DNA from: Epiperipatus broadwayi
Lineage: Eukaryota > Onychophora > Udeonychophora > Euonychophora > Peripatidae
Direction of reading: 5' to 3'
DNA length: 64,000 bases
Assembly: GCA_028023455.1 (NCBI GenBank)
Contig: JAQFVV010012418.1
Coordinates: 6,505,244 to 6,569,243, forward strand
Positions 12,701 through 23,919 of the stretch are shown here, piece after piece. The notes beneath the pieces were generated by a model, which worked only from the letters and a program-made list of their open reading frames with translations, was not told the DNA's origin and searched no databases. Numbering within the stretch: the first letter of the stretch is position 1; every line of letters begins with the position of its first letter. A program made the position numbers and the translations under genes.

Positions 12701-14695
12701 ATTTTTTGTTTATTGATTAACAGAAATATATTGATGATTACACTTATATCATAATAAAGGCTTAAAGAATATATTATGATTAGTAAACATTGTGTGATAA
12801 ATACTAAAATCTAGTACTGAATTTTGGATAATATTTTGTGTAACATCTTTGACTTTGCAAGATGAAATTTTTTTTAAATATTTTGAGAAGTCCACTCATT
12901 ATAAAATTTTGTTTCTATAGAATGTTTTCAAAGTATGAATTTTTTAAAATGAGATAGTTTAATAATATTAAGGATAAAATGCTGTTGCTAATAAAGTAGA
13001 TAAATATATTTGTAATAAGTTAACCATAATGAGAAACCCAATAGTAACATTTTTTTTAAAATTTTGTTCTAAATCTAAATAAAGATATAATTGAAATATA
13101 ATTTTTTTTTTATAACCCGGTAGATCAAACTGTAAAGTAAAAAAGTTAAGGATATTCACTGTAAATAGTGTAAATAGATTGTTTATTTATTTGTTGTTAG
13201 TAATAAACTTTGTTAAATTTTGTTATTTCAAAAATTTTTGTGTCCAAGTTATTTATTTCTCCACATCGTTGCATGAAAACACGATATATGCATAATAATT
13301 GAAACAAATATATAATTTTGCACAAAAAGATAAATAGAGAATTATTTTAAGAATTTTAAATATTTTATTGGTATTCATTATAATTAAATAATCATAATCT
13401 TACATTATTTTATTGGTCATAAATCAATTATCACAATATATTAAATTATATGCTATAAGTTGCCACACACATTTTGTTTATCAGATTATCAAATGCTACC
13501 ACGTATTTATTATATTATTACATGAAGATAAAAGATTATATAAAATTATTTTATTATGGTAATAAAAATATAACGAAAAGAAAAGATATCCAGTAGTAAT
13601 TAAACAATGATTATTATTGTTATTTATTATTATTAGTTTCAGTGTAGTAGATTATGACATAAAATCCCATCTCATATTTTACTACCGTATTTTTAAATTA
13701 ACTTAGAATAAACTTTATGAACCTGAGATTCTTTTATTGAGCTAGATTATTATTAAGTAGAAGATTAAGATTTAATTATTAGTTTAATCTTAGTGAGTAG
13801 AAGTTATTAAAGTCATAAGAATACTACGAGTTTGTTATTTGAAATAGTAATAAAGGGGGGATTAGTGTTCTTATGCTATTGAGGTAGTATCCTGTGGGAT
13901 ATTGGCTCAATGTAATCTATCTTGTCACCTGTATTTTCACTTCAAGTCTCATGAAAATATTAATATTTATTTAATTTATTTTTATAAACTGAACCTTATT
14001 CGTATTTTAAATTTGAGCTAGTGAAATATTTTAATTTTAATGCTGAATATTTTAGTTATTAATTATTAACTGAGATAGAACCCATTTTATTTTATATTAT
14101 ATATTATCTGGAAGTGAGGATGCACATAGTACAGGTTAGAATATATATATATGTTGATAAAAATTTTGGTCAACAAAAACTGTTTTTTTTTAAATTAATA
14201 TATAATCAAGTATACAAGCCATTAAAAACTAAATGAAAGTTTTTATTAAGAAACTTGAAAGTTTTATCAAGAACAATTTCAAAAAATTTATTAAATGACT
14301 TAACATTTTTTCTATTTATGTGCTTTTACTTTTTCTGTTGTATGTTTCAATTTTACTAGACAATTATCATTAGCCTACTATTTCATTTTATTCTTTGATG
14401 TGATTAAAAAGTATATATATATATGATAAAGTCAGATGATGGGTAAAATAAAAGTTTACAATCTAATTTCATTGATTCCAGATATATTAAACATGTTAGT
14501 AAAAATTTTATAAAGCCATTAATACGACTATTATATTCTATTTCTAATTAATTTTTTTAATTATTAATTTTATTCCGCTCATATATTAATATGTATATAC
14601 CATTTGTTAATAAAATGAAGATTACAAAAATAATTACTTTATTAATATTAAAATTACATTAACTACTTTTAATATATGATTTTTTCCCCCTCTAG
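6716..14695 (+). other. Intron 1, distal part, no gene seen
   Basis: About 8 kb of very AT-rich DNA. The small open frame at 10596-10844 (82 codons) resembles no family I know. A (GAT)n-like run lies at 6773-6800. I see no exon, transposase or RNA gene; short motifs like GGGTTTAAACTTGG (9167) recur elsewhere in the window. Confidence 0.55.
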
Positions 14696-14770
14696 TTAGC
14701 TGGTATTGTAAAGCCTAATGATGGCCTTTGTCATTTAAAAAACAATTATTATATCATGGCAGAAAAACAG
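14696..14770 (+). CDS. Integrin beta exon: LAGIVKPNDG segment
   Basis: 25 codons, phase 0 on both sides. A polypyrimidine tract ending CTCTAG precedes it, and GTAATA follows. The translation starts LAGIVKPNDGLCHLKNNYY, the hallmark beta-I segment LAGIV-PNDG-CH. The cysteine in GLCH is the conserved one. It joins GDGK of the previous exon directly, as in the family. Confidence 0.95.
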
Positions 14771-15099
14771 GTAATACTTTATGTGATTTGTTTTATTTTT
14801 GATTTTTTTTCCACATAATCCTATATGTCTAAACTATATATTGTATATGTCTTTTATAATATTAACAAAAAAAATGTAATTTTGTTGGCTTACATGGAGG
14901 AATTTTAAAATATGGTGTTAATGTGCTATTTTTAAAATTAATGAATTTTTTAGGAATATATGGATCCTAAAATTAATTAACCTGATAATAATTAGGAGAA
15001 TAAAGAAAGGCTGAAATAATTAACATGAAATATCACGTGACTTTCTTATATATTTACTCATACATTTACAAGAATAGTTTCTTTCATCTTACTCTAGAA

Positions 15100-15190
15100 C
15101 AGTGTTTTCCAAGGTGGGTGGACTTCTAGGGGCCTGATAATGGGTTCAGAAGCATTTGGGGGGGGTGTTCAGGTTGTCTAGCCTTAGAGT
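15100..15190. mobile_element. Possible hAT transposon end
   Basis: CAGTGTTTTCCAAGGTGGG resembles hAT-type terminal repeats (CAGTG-TT-CCAA pattern). No second terminus, 8-bp duplication or transposase was found, so this is a weak call. Confidence 0.3.
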
Positions 15191-15387
15191 GGACACACCA
15201 ATCATTGGCTTTAACTCACTCTCAAACCACTAAATTTTATGTTATTTTGCAGATATATTTGAATTAAGAAAAACTAAACATGATTACTTGTACAATTTAT
15301 ATTACTAATATACAAATAAGTATACCTAGAAGAGTCAGAAATACAGAGCTATTACATATAACTCTAACTGGCTAATAAATAAAATGC

Positions 15388-15735
15388 TAGCAGTTATATT
15401 CATTATTATATCTGTAAAGGATATCTACATACAAGAATAATTAAACCACATTACATGTGACCACTATCTAAAATACTATAAATCCAAAATTAAGTGGAAC
15501 CACATTACATGTGACTACTATCTAAAATACTATAAATCAAAATTAAGTGGAACTCTGAATTAAATACAGTGCTATTACTTATATTCATTATTATGTCTGT
15601 AAAGGATGTATTCATACATGAATAATTTAAACCACGTTACATGTGACTACTACACCTAAAATAATACAAATCACAGTTAAGTGGAACTCTGAATTAAGTG
15701 CTATTAGTTGTCTTCATTATTCTCTCTGTGAACTA
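15388..15735. repeat. Imperfect tandem repeat containing TTACATGTGAC
   Basis: A unit of TATATTCATTATTATNTCTGTAAAGGA, then CCACATTACATGTGAC, then AATTAAGTGGAACTCTGAATTA recurs about two and a half times with internal duplication. The segment CCACATTACATGTGACNACTATC appears at about 15449, 15500 and 15632. No coding potential. It may be a minisatellite or decayed array of an older element. Confidence 0.6.
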
Positions 15736-16263
15736 ATTAAAGGATTAAAGATGTAAACTGTTAAAGAACTGTTGAAAGGACTTTATTATACTCTCAACAG
15801 ATTACATTTTCTAAGCCATCTAAAATGTTATTGGAAGTAGGCCAAAGGAACACAATGGACTGTCAATGAAATACTTGTTTGATGGATGTTTATTTAAACC
15901 TGTTATTAAATAAAATTATTGTTAGTTCAATTCTATTTTGTTTTTATTGTATCAATCATCATTCAGTGCACTTGTTCATGTGAATCTCATGCCTCCTGAG
16001 ATACATCTGGCATAACTAGACCTAGGTAAGTCAGGTTGTAGTGAGATGAAACTCTAGTGGTGCCATTTGGAAAACCAAACAGAAATGTCTAGATGCTTTC
16101 AGTCTCTATGGTGCTTCATCCTCTGATGAGCAGGAAATATTGTTGTAGGGGGGTTAACATCTGCATTGGGGAATGCCAATCGATAGTTCCTTCCTGCCAC
16201 ATGCTCATCAGGGAATTGTTACAACTGAAGTAATAAAAGGGTTGTATGGGTTTGGGTTACATT

Positions 16264-16281
16264 TGGCACCCAACATGGGGC
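16264..16281 (+). promoter_or_regulatory. Retrotransposon primer-binding site (tRNA-Lys1,2-like)
   Basis: TGGCACCCAACATGGGGC differs by two transitions from the primer-binding sequence complementary to the 3' end of tRNA-Lys1,2 (TGGCGCCCAACGTGGGGC). It follows TTACAT, consistent with an LTR ending in CA just upstream. It marks the 5' end of the internal region. Confidence 0.7.
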
Positions 16282-16529
16282 CTTATCTAGCTAGCCTATC
16301 CATAGGCATAAGCAGATCATGATTCTGTGATATGAGCAGTGCATATGATGTAGTGATGTGATTTATTTAAAAAGGGGTGGAAAAAGAACATAAAAATGAA
16401 TGGCATAAATGGTAGATAAAGAATAAAACAGGCATAAAAAATACAGAAAGTATAAAGGAATCTTCCCAAGAAAGAAGATAAACAAGAAGACAAAGCAGAC
16501 AAAAGCAATCACAGAGAACAGGAGAGATG

Positions 16530-17102
16530 TCCATGTTAGCCCTGTTAATGGAAATGATAAAAGAAAATAACAAAGAAGAGAGAGAAAAAAATAAGAAAAG
16601 ATAGGAACAGAGAGAGAAAGATAACAAAAAAGATAAAGAAAAAAAAGAAGACAACAACAAGATAAAAAAGAACACAGAACAGAGAGAAGACAAAAATAAC
16701 TGAAAGCCAAAATGAAAAGTTCAACCAGTTGATAGAAGAAATGACTAACAAAATATTAAAAATTAAGGAGGAAGTGATGGAGGAAGTAAAAGGCTCACTA
16801 ATAGAGCAAGAAGTCAAAATGACCCAGATATGCGAGGCCATGGATACAAAAATAATAAGAATCCAAGAATCCATGCAGGAGAAGGTGGATATACTGACCA
16901 CCTAGATGAAAGAGATAGAAATAGCAATACATTGCCTAAACAAGGAAAGGCAGAAACAGTCCCAAAAGAAAGTAAAAAAGAGAATTATCAAGTTAGTCAT
17001 GATGTCTGGAATTGTAAATCAATTTTTAAAAATCAGAAAATTTTCAGGGAGCTGTAATGAAGCACCTATAGAATATATAAAAAGTTTGGAGATACTTTAG
17101 TA
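16530..17102 (+). pseudogene. Gag, N-terminal coiled-coil part
   Basis: Lysine- and glutamate-rich coding sequence, strongly A-rich on the plus strand. It reads as a coiled coil (segments such as NQLIEEMTNKILKIKEE) broken by several stops and frame changes, including a stop near 16902. It ends in EAPIEYIKSLEIL, which lines up with ENPSEFLNNLEEL of the second gag in this window (about 37578). That is the start of the Retrotrans_gag-type capsid region. The reading is cut at 17102 by the piggyBac insertion and resumes at 21266. Confidence 0.7.
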
Positions 17103-17106
17103 TTAA
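17103..17106. repeat. TTAA target duplication, left side of piggyBac
   Basis: TTAA directly before the piggyBac terminus CCTTTTGACTGCTTA. The same TTAA lies at 21262-21265. piggyBac always inserts at TTAA and duplicates it. Confidence 0.8.
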
Positions 17107-17394
17107 CCTTTTGACTGCTTATTAATTTTTTCAGAAAAATAACCAAAATTGTTTTTTTTTATTTTATATTTTTATAATATATTTTATGAAGAAATAAAAA
17201 AATGTGGTTGATTTTTTTTTTACTTATATATAGGTCACTAGAATTATGCTCACAAGTGCCCTTTTTGGCAGGAATACTTATAAAAGAGTACTGTTTTATT
17301 TGTAAAAAACTTTTTTTGAAATTTAGAAACTCTAAATTGTAAATAGTAGTTATAGAAGTAATAAATCTTAGAAAAACTTTATAAAAAGCAATAG

Positions 17395-17610
17395 GGGTTT
17401 GAACTTGGACCTATAAAAACTTATGATTTTGAACTTGGACCTGTTCAAATCAAACATTTTTCATTAGACTACATTTAAAAATAGTTTTTAAAAATTTTAC
17501 AATATAATATATATAATACAATGTTGCTTATATGTATAGGGTTCTAACTTGGCACAGTTCATTAATTTTACAAAATTGCATTAGAAACATTGTAAGGGTT
17601 CAAACTTGGA
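17395..17610. repeat. Recurring GGGTTTGAACTTGGAC motif in piggyBac subterminal region
   Basis: GGGTTTGAACTTGGACC at about 17396, TTTTGAACTTGGACCTG at about 17427, GGGTTCTAACTTGGCAC at about 17539 and GGGTTCAAACTTGGAAA at about 17588. Similar strings occur at 7785, 9167 and 38686, outside this element, so the motif may belong to several repeats. Meaning unknown. Confidence 0.5.
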
Positions 17611-17707
17611 AATGTCCAATTGTAATAGTTATAAAATCAATTGTTTTTACAAATTTTATATGAAGAGCACCTGATAACAAACAAAGAATAAAAATTATAC
17701 AAATAAT

Positions 17708-17793
17708 TGCCCACTGGAGTAGTTGTCTTTTAGTAATTGCCCACTGTAGTGGTTGTCTTGTTAGTTCAGGCCCACTGGAGTGGTTGTCTTCAA
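17708..17793. repeat. Three tandem GCCCACTGGAGTGGTTGTCTT repeats
   Basis: Three near-identical ~21-bp segments starting at 17709, 17739 and 17770, a 30-31-bp period or about three helical turns. They lie between the piggyBac end and the transposase stop. Such phased subterminal repeats often bind the transposase; here that is inference only. Confidence 0.7.
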
Positions 17794-18019
17794 GGCTAAC
17801 ACAGCTAAAATAAAAAATAGACAGAGTTACAACTATCAAAATATATATCTATAAATTTATTAAATGTAAGCTATACATACCTCTATATAAAATGTAATGC
17901 TTTTACTTTCCAGTGTGTTCTCCTGTCCACCTACCTAACCCTGAAACAAATGATCAAGCAGTTAGAAATTTATATATATATATATATACACAATTCATAA
18001 ATGGCAACAATAAATACCA

Positions 18020-19725
18020 TCAATAATTCTTCTGTGTGTGGAAAAATTTAAAGCAAGGATCCACACACAATCCAATTTTGCAGTCCTCACACCAGTATCT
18101 GGATTCCCTGCAGACACGTTTTCCATTACTGTCTGTCTTGGTACAGCAAACCTTGCACATTCTTGTACGAGCCTTTTTGATAGGATTAGGTGGGAGGATA
18201 ACTGGAAAGTGGCGAGCTGTTAGCCTAATAGGTGGAGGGTCAAAACTAGGTCTACCACATGAATTTTTGAAACCAGGATCGGTGTACAATTCAAATGACT
18301 CTTCAATGACCTGCGCTTTGAATTCTAAAAGATCAATTGCAGTAGGCTTACATTGGTTATACAAAATACATGCATTCAAAAGGGCTTGGTCAATGAAGTG
18401 TCTGAATATTTTTTGTAGTACTTTTTTTGCCGAGTCCTGGTGGTTTGATAAAAGGACAGTTCTTGATCACAATGATCAACTGGACCCATAGTGTTGTTGT
18501 AATCACAAACTACAGTGGGCTTCATCACATCTTCCCCAAATTTTTTTTTTACAATTTGTGTGGATTGCATCATGAATGGTACTCAAAAGGTAGAGTAGTT
18601 TTTTGTCTTGCCATTTCAAGGCCATAACCTTTCCAAGCCGAAAAGCTTGGATGTAACCTTTTCTCAGCTTACTTTTTGTCATTTCAGCTCGCAGACCCTT
18701 TTCTTCTGATATTGACAGTGCCGTAGATATCAGTCTTTTCATTTAGAAGTTTATCTACTAATTCCATTGACATATACCAGTTGTCAACTGTTACACAGTA
18801 ACCTTGACCCAAATATCTATCCATAAGATGAAGGATACTTTTAGTCATCACTGGAAGTGCTGCATACTTTTGATTGTATGCTGTTCCTTTTCCAGTATAT
18901 AAGAGAAAGTCATAAATATACCCAGTTTTCGATTCACATATCACAAAAAATTTCAGACCAAAATGGGCCCTCTTTTTGATGTTATACATTTTCCATGATA
19001 ATCGGCCTTTGTAGAGCATCAAGCTTTTATCTACACTAACATTTTGGTCTGGAATATATAATGAACTAAAGTGTCCTCTCAAATGCTCCATTACTTCATA
19101 GAACTTAGAGCTTTGGATTAGGATGAGTATTTAGGTCAACGGATTCATTGTCAGAGAAATGCATAAATTTCATTGGCAATGAAAATCTGGCACCTGTCAT
19201 CACCCCAGAAAATATGGGTACATAAAATATCCATCTTTTTGACCATGACCATTTCTGATGTGGCAGTTTGACAAGGCCCTGAAGCATCATCACTGCGAAA
19301 AACAACCTTATCTCTTTCACTGAGGTTGGTGTCTATTTTCTTGCTCTGGACAGTATCTTCAATATAGTCTTTCGAATATATTGAGCAGCATAAAGGTTAG
19401 TTTCCCTTATGACAATTTCCAGCATTTTTTCATCAAAGAACAATTCAAAGAATTGTAATGCTGTAGCATCTGGTGCCATTGCCTTAGTCATGCCTGGAGT
19501 GGCAGTAAAGGGAAACCTTAGGGGTGGTGGAGGAATTTTACTCATATTCACTGGTACCCAAGAACCTGACCCTCCCATGTCATCATCAGAATCGTCACTG
19601 CTGTTGCTAGTGGTATCAGATAATTCTTCATCATCACTTGAGCCTTCATCTTCACTGGCCTCTAGCAATGGCACATAGTCATGATCTGACTCAATCAGAA
19701 GAACAGCGATGGGACCCACTAGCAA
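18020..19725 (-). pseudogene. piggyBac transposase (DDE_Tnp_1_7 type), frameshifted
   Basis: Reads on the minus strand from an acidic N-terminus (SEDEGSSDDEELSDTTSNSS) through the catalytic domain to a C-terminal cysteine-rich domain. The three catalytic aspartates can be placed: SVDKSLMLYKGR, VTVDNWYMSMEL and GPVDHCDQELSFY. The C-terminal domain has CKVCC, CEDCKIGLCVDPCF and HTQKNY, the zinc-binding pattern of this family. Total length is about 570 residues, normal for piggyBac. It is broken by one in-frame TAG at 19333-19335 and at least four frameshifts: near 19108, 18700, in the T-run at 18540-18550, and near 18405. Start at 19725 chosen as the first ATG before the acidic region; it is not certain. 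Confidence 0.92.
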
Positions 19726-19811
19726 TTGCTTTGAAGAAGGATGCCATAACTATATATATATAAAAAAGCAAAAATTTCAAATTATATTTTATGTAACACA
19801 TATATCTACAT

Positions 19812-20510
19812 GCTAATAATTATTTAGCAAGATCATATGAGAAAAACACATATATTTATAAGGCCTAAAATACTTTTTATCAAAAAAAAATGAGGCGGGA
19901 AAAATGAATGCAGACATATATATACATGATATCACGTGACTCAAAATATATCAAAAAGGAATGCTGCATATTTATTTATTGAAATACATTATAAAAGTTT
20001 TGAATAGCGCTTATCTATATACTAATAATTATTTATCAAGATCATATGAAAAAAAACTTTTTATAAAAAAAAACTATGGATATGATGATGGCATGAATGA
20101 ATGCAGATATATATATATCACGTGACTCAAAATATATCAAAATGGAATGCTGCATATTTATTTATTGAAATACATAAAAGTTTTGAACAGCGCTTATCTA
20201 TATACTAATAATTATTTATCAAGACCATATGAAAAAAAACATTTACTTTTTATAAAAAAAAAAACTATGGATATGATGGGATGAATGAATGCAGACATAT
20301 ATCACGTGACTCAAAATATATCAAAAATTGCTTATTTATTTATTGAAATACGTTTATCAAGTTTTGAATCATATATATTCTAAAAACACATTTAATTTAT
20401 AAAAAAATATATAATAGATATTGAAATCAGGCATTTACAAGTAAGAAAAACATCACGTGATTGAAAAAAAATTTTTCAGTTGATAAAATGATGCTGTAAA
20501 CATCACGTGA
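19812..20510. repeat. ~185-210-bp tandem repeat with five TCACGTGA palindromes
   Basis: Units start near 19812, 20022 and 20204 with TAATAATTATTTANCAAGA; the third is partial. Each carries ATCACGTGACTCAAAATATATC. TCACGTGA occurs at 19932, 20118, 20302, 20453 and 20503. The block lies on the 5' side of the piggyBac transposase, where its promoter should be. CACGTG is the E-box bound by bHLH-zip factors (MITF/TFE, USF, MYC families). It could be a promoter/enhancer array or an inert minisatellite. Confidence 0.8.
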
Positions 20511-20589
20511 TTTTTCAAAATTTTCATTTGGCAAAATGATGCTGAATATTTTCAAAATCTACGAACGCAAATATGAAAAACACAATAAT

Positions 20590-20970
20590 AGAGTAATACA
20601 CACTTGATTTAAATAAAATTAGAAGGATAGGTATAGAAAAAGATGATCCAGGTATCAAATAAAATTGGATAGATGTAGAAAAAGATGATCTGTCTATTTG
20701 TAGATAACCAGATCTTTTTATAGAAATATAAAAATAAATCATAATATGAAAAATATGATTATTATTTTTTGAAATATAAAAATATTTAGTAATACATACT
20801 TGATTTCAAATAAAATTACAAAGATGTAAAAATGATCTGGGTATCTGTAATAGATAGAAAGTAAAAACTTATTTTTATAGAAATATTTTATAGAAATAAA
20901 TCATAAATAATTATTATAACTTACCAATTTCAAGAATGATGAGATATAGAATATAAAAATAATTTTTCTG
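20590..20970. repeat. Short imperfect repeats in the piggyBac 5' region
   Basis: AAATAAAATTNNANAGATGTA followed by GAAAAAGATGATC recurs at about 20611, 20658 and 20810. No coding sequence. Probably part of the transposon's non-coding right end. Confidence 0.45.
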
Positions 20971-21261
20971 GAAAGAAAACTGATTGATCTTGCTCTCTAG
21001 ACTACCTGGGAACAAAGTGAAAGTGGGGTGGCCCATTGACTTTCAGGGAAAATCGAATAAATTATTTATTATTACTGCCATCTACATGAAACTTTACAAA
21101 CTAATATGTGAATACTCTACGCATGTGCTAAAATCGAAAAACAAATTTTTTCGTGCAAAACAGCTGAGTGTCAATGCAAAAATCCAACGAATTAACTCAT
21201 TTGCTATGACACGGGACAGGTGGCACTGCTGCAAGGCTTCTCTTAAGCAACTCTTAAAAGG

Positions 21262-21265
21262 TTAA
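21262..21265. repeat. TTAA target duplication, right side of piggyBac
   Basis: TTAA follows the terminus ...CTCTTAAAAGG. The gag reading frame (VLTEEAKLAIACSHL) restarts immediately after it. Confidence 0.8.
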
Positions 21266-21700
21266 TGTATTGACAGAAGAGGCAAAACTGGCAATAGCAT
21301 GTAGTCATCTCCAAGGTGCAGTGCAAGGATGGTGGGATTCACTGTTCACTCAACCTATAAATTTTGTCCCAGGAGAAATGTCCACCTGGAGAGCCTTATA
21401 CACTCTTCTTTAGAAGACAGGTGGCCAGGTTAAGAGCCTTGACATCTAACCTCTATCTGAACTCTAGATTATTAGATTGATATGGCACAGCTTCCCAAGT
21501 TACATAGAAAGAATGCTAATTGGGACTGATCGTCAATCTATTGAGCAGGTTGCTGAACTATTAATAGCCTATGATAGCTGTGGTGCATCAGCAGCCAAGG
21601 AAGGAGAAAAACAACCACAAAACAAACCTCCCTATAGAAGAGATGATGGGCCTAGAATAGGAGCCATCAGATAAAGGAAAATGCCTCCTCAAAATTATAA
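21266..21700 (+). pseudogene. Gag, capsid part after the piggyBac insertion
   Basis: Begins VLTEEAKLAIACSHLQGAVQ followed by GWWDSL, equivalent to SEKEKLAISSNHLYAAAKDWW of the second gag. The AW/WW pattern is the Retrotrans_gag hallmark. Stops interrupt it near 21412 and 21453. It resumes with LIWHSFPSYIERMLIG, then an alanine- and lysine-rich stretch. No CCHC zinc knuckle was seen; a HH/HHG-rich stretch (about 21705-21760) lies where one would be expected. Confidence 0.75.
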
Positions 21701-22061
21701 CTATGATCACCACCATAGCATCACCGCCAAAGAAATGGGATACCACCATGGAAAAGGCAAAAAGATATTCAACAGGTAATATGCATAGCCCATACCAAAC
21801 CCATATAATGAGAAGATCAAATAGTGATGATAACTTACAGATAAGTGTGGGTAGAACCACTGAACTACAGAAAAAGGGACAAGAGGGAAGCCATCATGAT
21901 GATGTCTGGCCTGACAAATGTCCAAAGATGGGACAAGAAACTGATCCCAAAAGACTAAATTATGAAGAGTTAAACAGGGAGGGACCTCAATAAGTGATTC
22001 CTCACCTAGGGGTTTTAGCAACAAGCTGAGGAATCAAGAGAAAACCAACAGCAAATGTGTA

Positions 22062-22442
22062 ATGGCTAATATTATTTGTGACTGGGAAGAGAAAGTCCCC
22101 CAATACAATAAGCAACAATGTCCCAAAATTAAAATAATGCTGGGGGGGATTATTGTTGAACCTTTTTTGGATTCAGGGAATCATGTGTCTGTGATCTCTG
22201 AAGAGTTGTGTAGCCAGATGAAATTGTTAAATCCTGACATTCAAACCCTACCACTCAAGGCAACTCAAGTCACATTGGCCAATAATAGGAAAGCTCAGGT
22301 GGAACCCAAACAGATATGGATTCAAATGTGGATAGGAAAAAACCAGCTTAATTATGCCTTTTTAATAATGAAGGGACTAATATGTGAAGCTTTGGTGGGA
22401 GCAGATGTAATGCACCAAATTCAATGCTTGTTGGACTTTTAG
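22062..22442 (+). pseudogene. Retrotransposon aspartic protease region
   Basis: Open for 126 codons. FLDSGNHVSVIS near residue 36 is the DSG-type catalytic motif of retropepsins (DTG/DSG followed by a hydrophobic strand). ALVGADVMHQI near the end fits the conserved LLG-D strand. Part of the Gypsy pol; it stops at a TAG after LLDF and the polyprotein continues in a nearby frame. Confidence 0.75.
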
Positions 22443-22505
22443 AAGTGTCAAGTCAGGTGTGGAGGGGAAGTCATACCCTTTACCCTGCAAGAAACATATC
22501 ATTCA

Positions 22506-23321
22506 ATGGGAATGGGGTGTGTCCAGAAAGATCCACCATGGCAAATTATTGAAACAAAAATTCAGGAATCTTCACTGATAAAAGAAAGGCAGGAGCAGAT
22601 AGGAAAGCTGTTAAAAGAATATCAAGATATTTTCTCCGAAGTACCAGGGATTATTCATGGATATGAACATCGAATAAAGGTGATGGATGAGCAACCATAC
22701 CAGTCCTGGTCATGTTCTGTACCCCATCAGTACAAACCAGAAGTGGAAAAGCAACTGACAGAAATGATGGGGAGTCATTTTTAAGAGTTCATCTTCTTTT
22801 AACAATCCACTAGTAGGAGTGAAAACAAAGATGGTATCATCCGTTTATGCCTGGATGCCCATCAACTGAATAGAATAATGGTGCCAGATCATAATATACC
22901 ACCTCTGATTTATGAGTTACTAATAAAATTTCAAGGGAAGAATATCTTTACCACCCTTGACCTTACAACCAACTACTGGCAAATTAAGCTGCATCCTGAA
23001 GATAAGAGATATACGGCATTCCGGTACAATGGATATTCATATCAATTTAACAGGATGCCCTTCAGGTTGAAAAACAGTGGCTCTGGCCTGCTGAAGTGTC
23101 TAGACAGAGTGTTGTCAGATGAAATCAAGCAAATTGTAACAATGTATGTTGATGATGTGGTCATTGCATCAGAGAATTTAGAAGAGCACATCCAATATTT
23201 AGGACTTTTTTTTAAAGAGTGTAAAGAAAAGGGAATAAAAATTAACATAAAGAAGAATACCTTGGTAGTGGGGGAAGTAAAATTTTTGGGCCACATCATC
23301 AACAATCAGGGCCCAGCATGA
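22506..23321 (+). pseudogene. Reverse transcriptase domain (Ty3/Gypsy)
   Basis: Two open pieces, 22506-22784 and 22878-23321, with a short damaged link at 22785-22877 that still reads RLCLDAHQLNR. Motifs in order: LDLTTNYWQIKLHP (first catalytic Asp), YTAFRYNGYSYQFNRMPF, YVDDVVIASENLEEH (the YxDD box) and KVKFLGHII-like GEVKFLGHI. The catalytic triad is present, but the frame is broken by the stops around 22782 and 23319. NRMPFRLKNS replaces the usual N/RMPFGLKNA. Confidence 0.88.
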
Positions 23322-23808
23322 AAAGGTATAGGCAATTCAAGAGTTCCCAAGGCCCAAGACAAAGAAGCAAATTAGATCCTTCCTCGGGCTTTGCAACTTT
23401 TATAATAACTTTTATAAAGATTTTGCCCTCAAAATGGAGTCCTTACTTCAGTTAATAAGGAAGGATGCACCATGGAAATGGACCAGTGAACAAGAAGAAA
23501 ACTTTGAATCAATTAAGAAGAAGTTTCTGGAGCAAGTGATGTTAAATTACCCAGACTTTAGTCAGTCATTTTATCTTCAAATGGATAGCAGTGGTTATGA
23601 CCTGGGAGCTACCCTGTTCCAAGTTCACGAAGATAATCAATCAAGAGTTTTATATTTTATTAGCTGTTTATTAAAAGGCCCAGAGTTGAATTATACTGTG
23701 ACAGAGAAGGAGACTGGCAGTTATATGGGCATTTCAGAAGTTCTGCCAATTTCTCCTTGGGTCTCAAATAGTCGTTTATTTCAGCCGACAAATGTTTTAA
23801 GTTCCTGA
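23322..23808 (+). pseudogene. RNase H domain of Gypsy pol
   Basis: After the RT stop the sequence continues in reading frames containing RSFLGLCNFYNNF and then ESIKKKFLEQVMLNYPDFS. The RNase H start is FYLQMDSSGYDLGATLFQ, with the conserved Asp in the D-S-x-x-G-A-L pattern, then LNYTVTEKE, which matches LNY...EKE. It decays after 23760. Confidence 0.8.
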
Positions 23809-23919
23809 ACCACAGTTACTTAACCAACAGCCATTTGGTAAGGTTGAAGCCTGTTACTTCAGGAATTTGATAATACAATTCAATATTGCAAAGAGTCAGA
23901 CAATATAGTTGCCGATGCA

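Larger units (their letters stand above)
17107..21261 (-). mobile_element. piggyBac transposon, inactivated, inserted into a Gypsy gag
   Basis: 4155 bp bounded by TTAA on both sides. The left terminus CCTTTTGACTGC is a typical piggyBac inverted repeat. The right terminus, read inward on the minus strand, is CCTTTTAAGAGTTGCTTA, an imperfect match. The transposase is on the minus strand, so its 5' side is to the right. Subterminal parts hold a triple GCCCACTGG repeat (left) and a large CACGTG-bearing tandem repeat (right). The gag sequence on either side of the TTAA is contiguous by homology to a related gag at 37.5-37.7 kb, which confirms the limits. Confidence 0.88.

Noticed and set aside
16114-16130. 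CTGATGAGCAGGAAA in the presumed 5' LTR
   Set aside because: Stem II would be only three bases and no stem III or I pairs. It is instead one arm of an inverted repeat with TGCTCATCAG near 16200.
16317-16901. Several open frames on the minus strand rich in Phe, Leu and Ser
   Set aside because: They are antisense shadows of the A-rich, lysine/glutamate-coding gag on the plus strand.
18036-18491. 151-codon plus-strand frame
   Set aside because: Antisense of the piggyBac C-terminal cysteine-rich domain; no independent motif.
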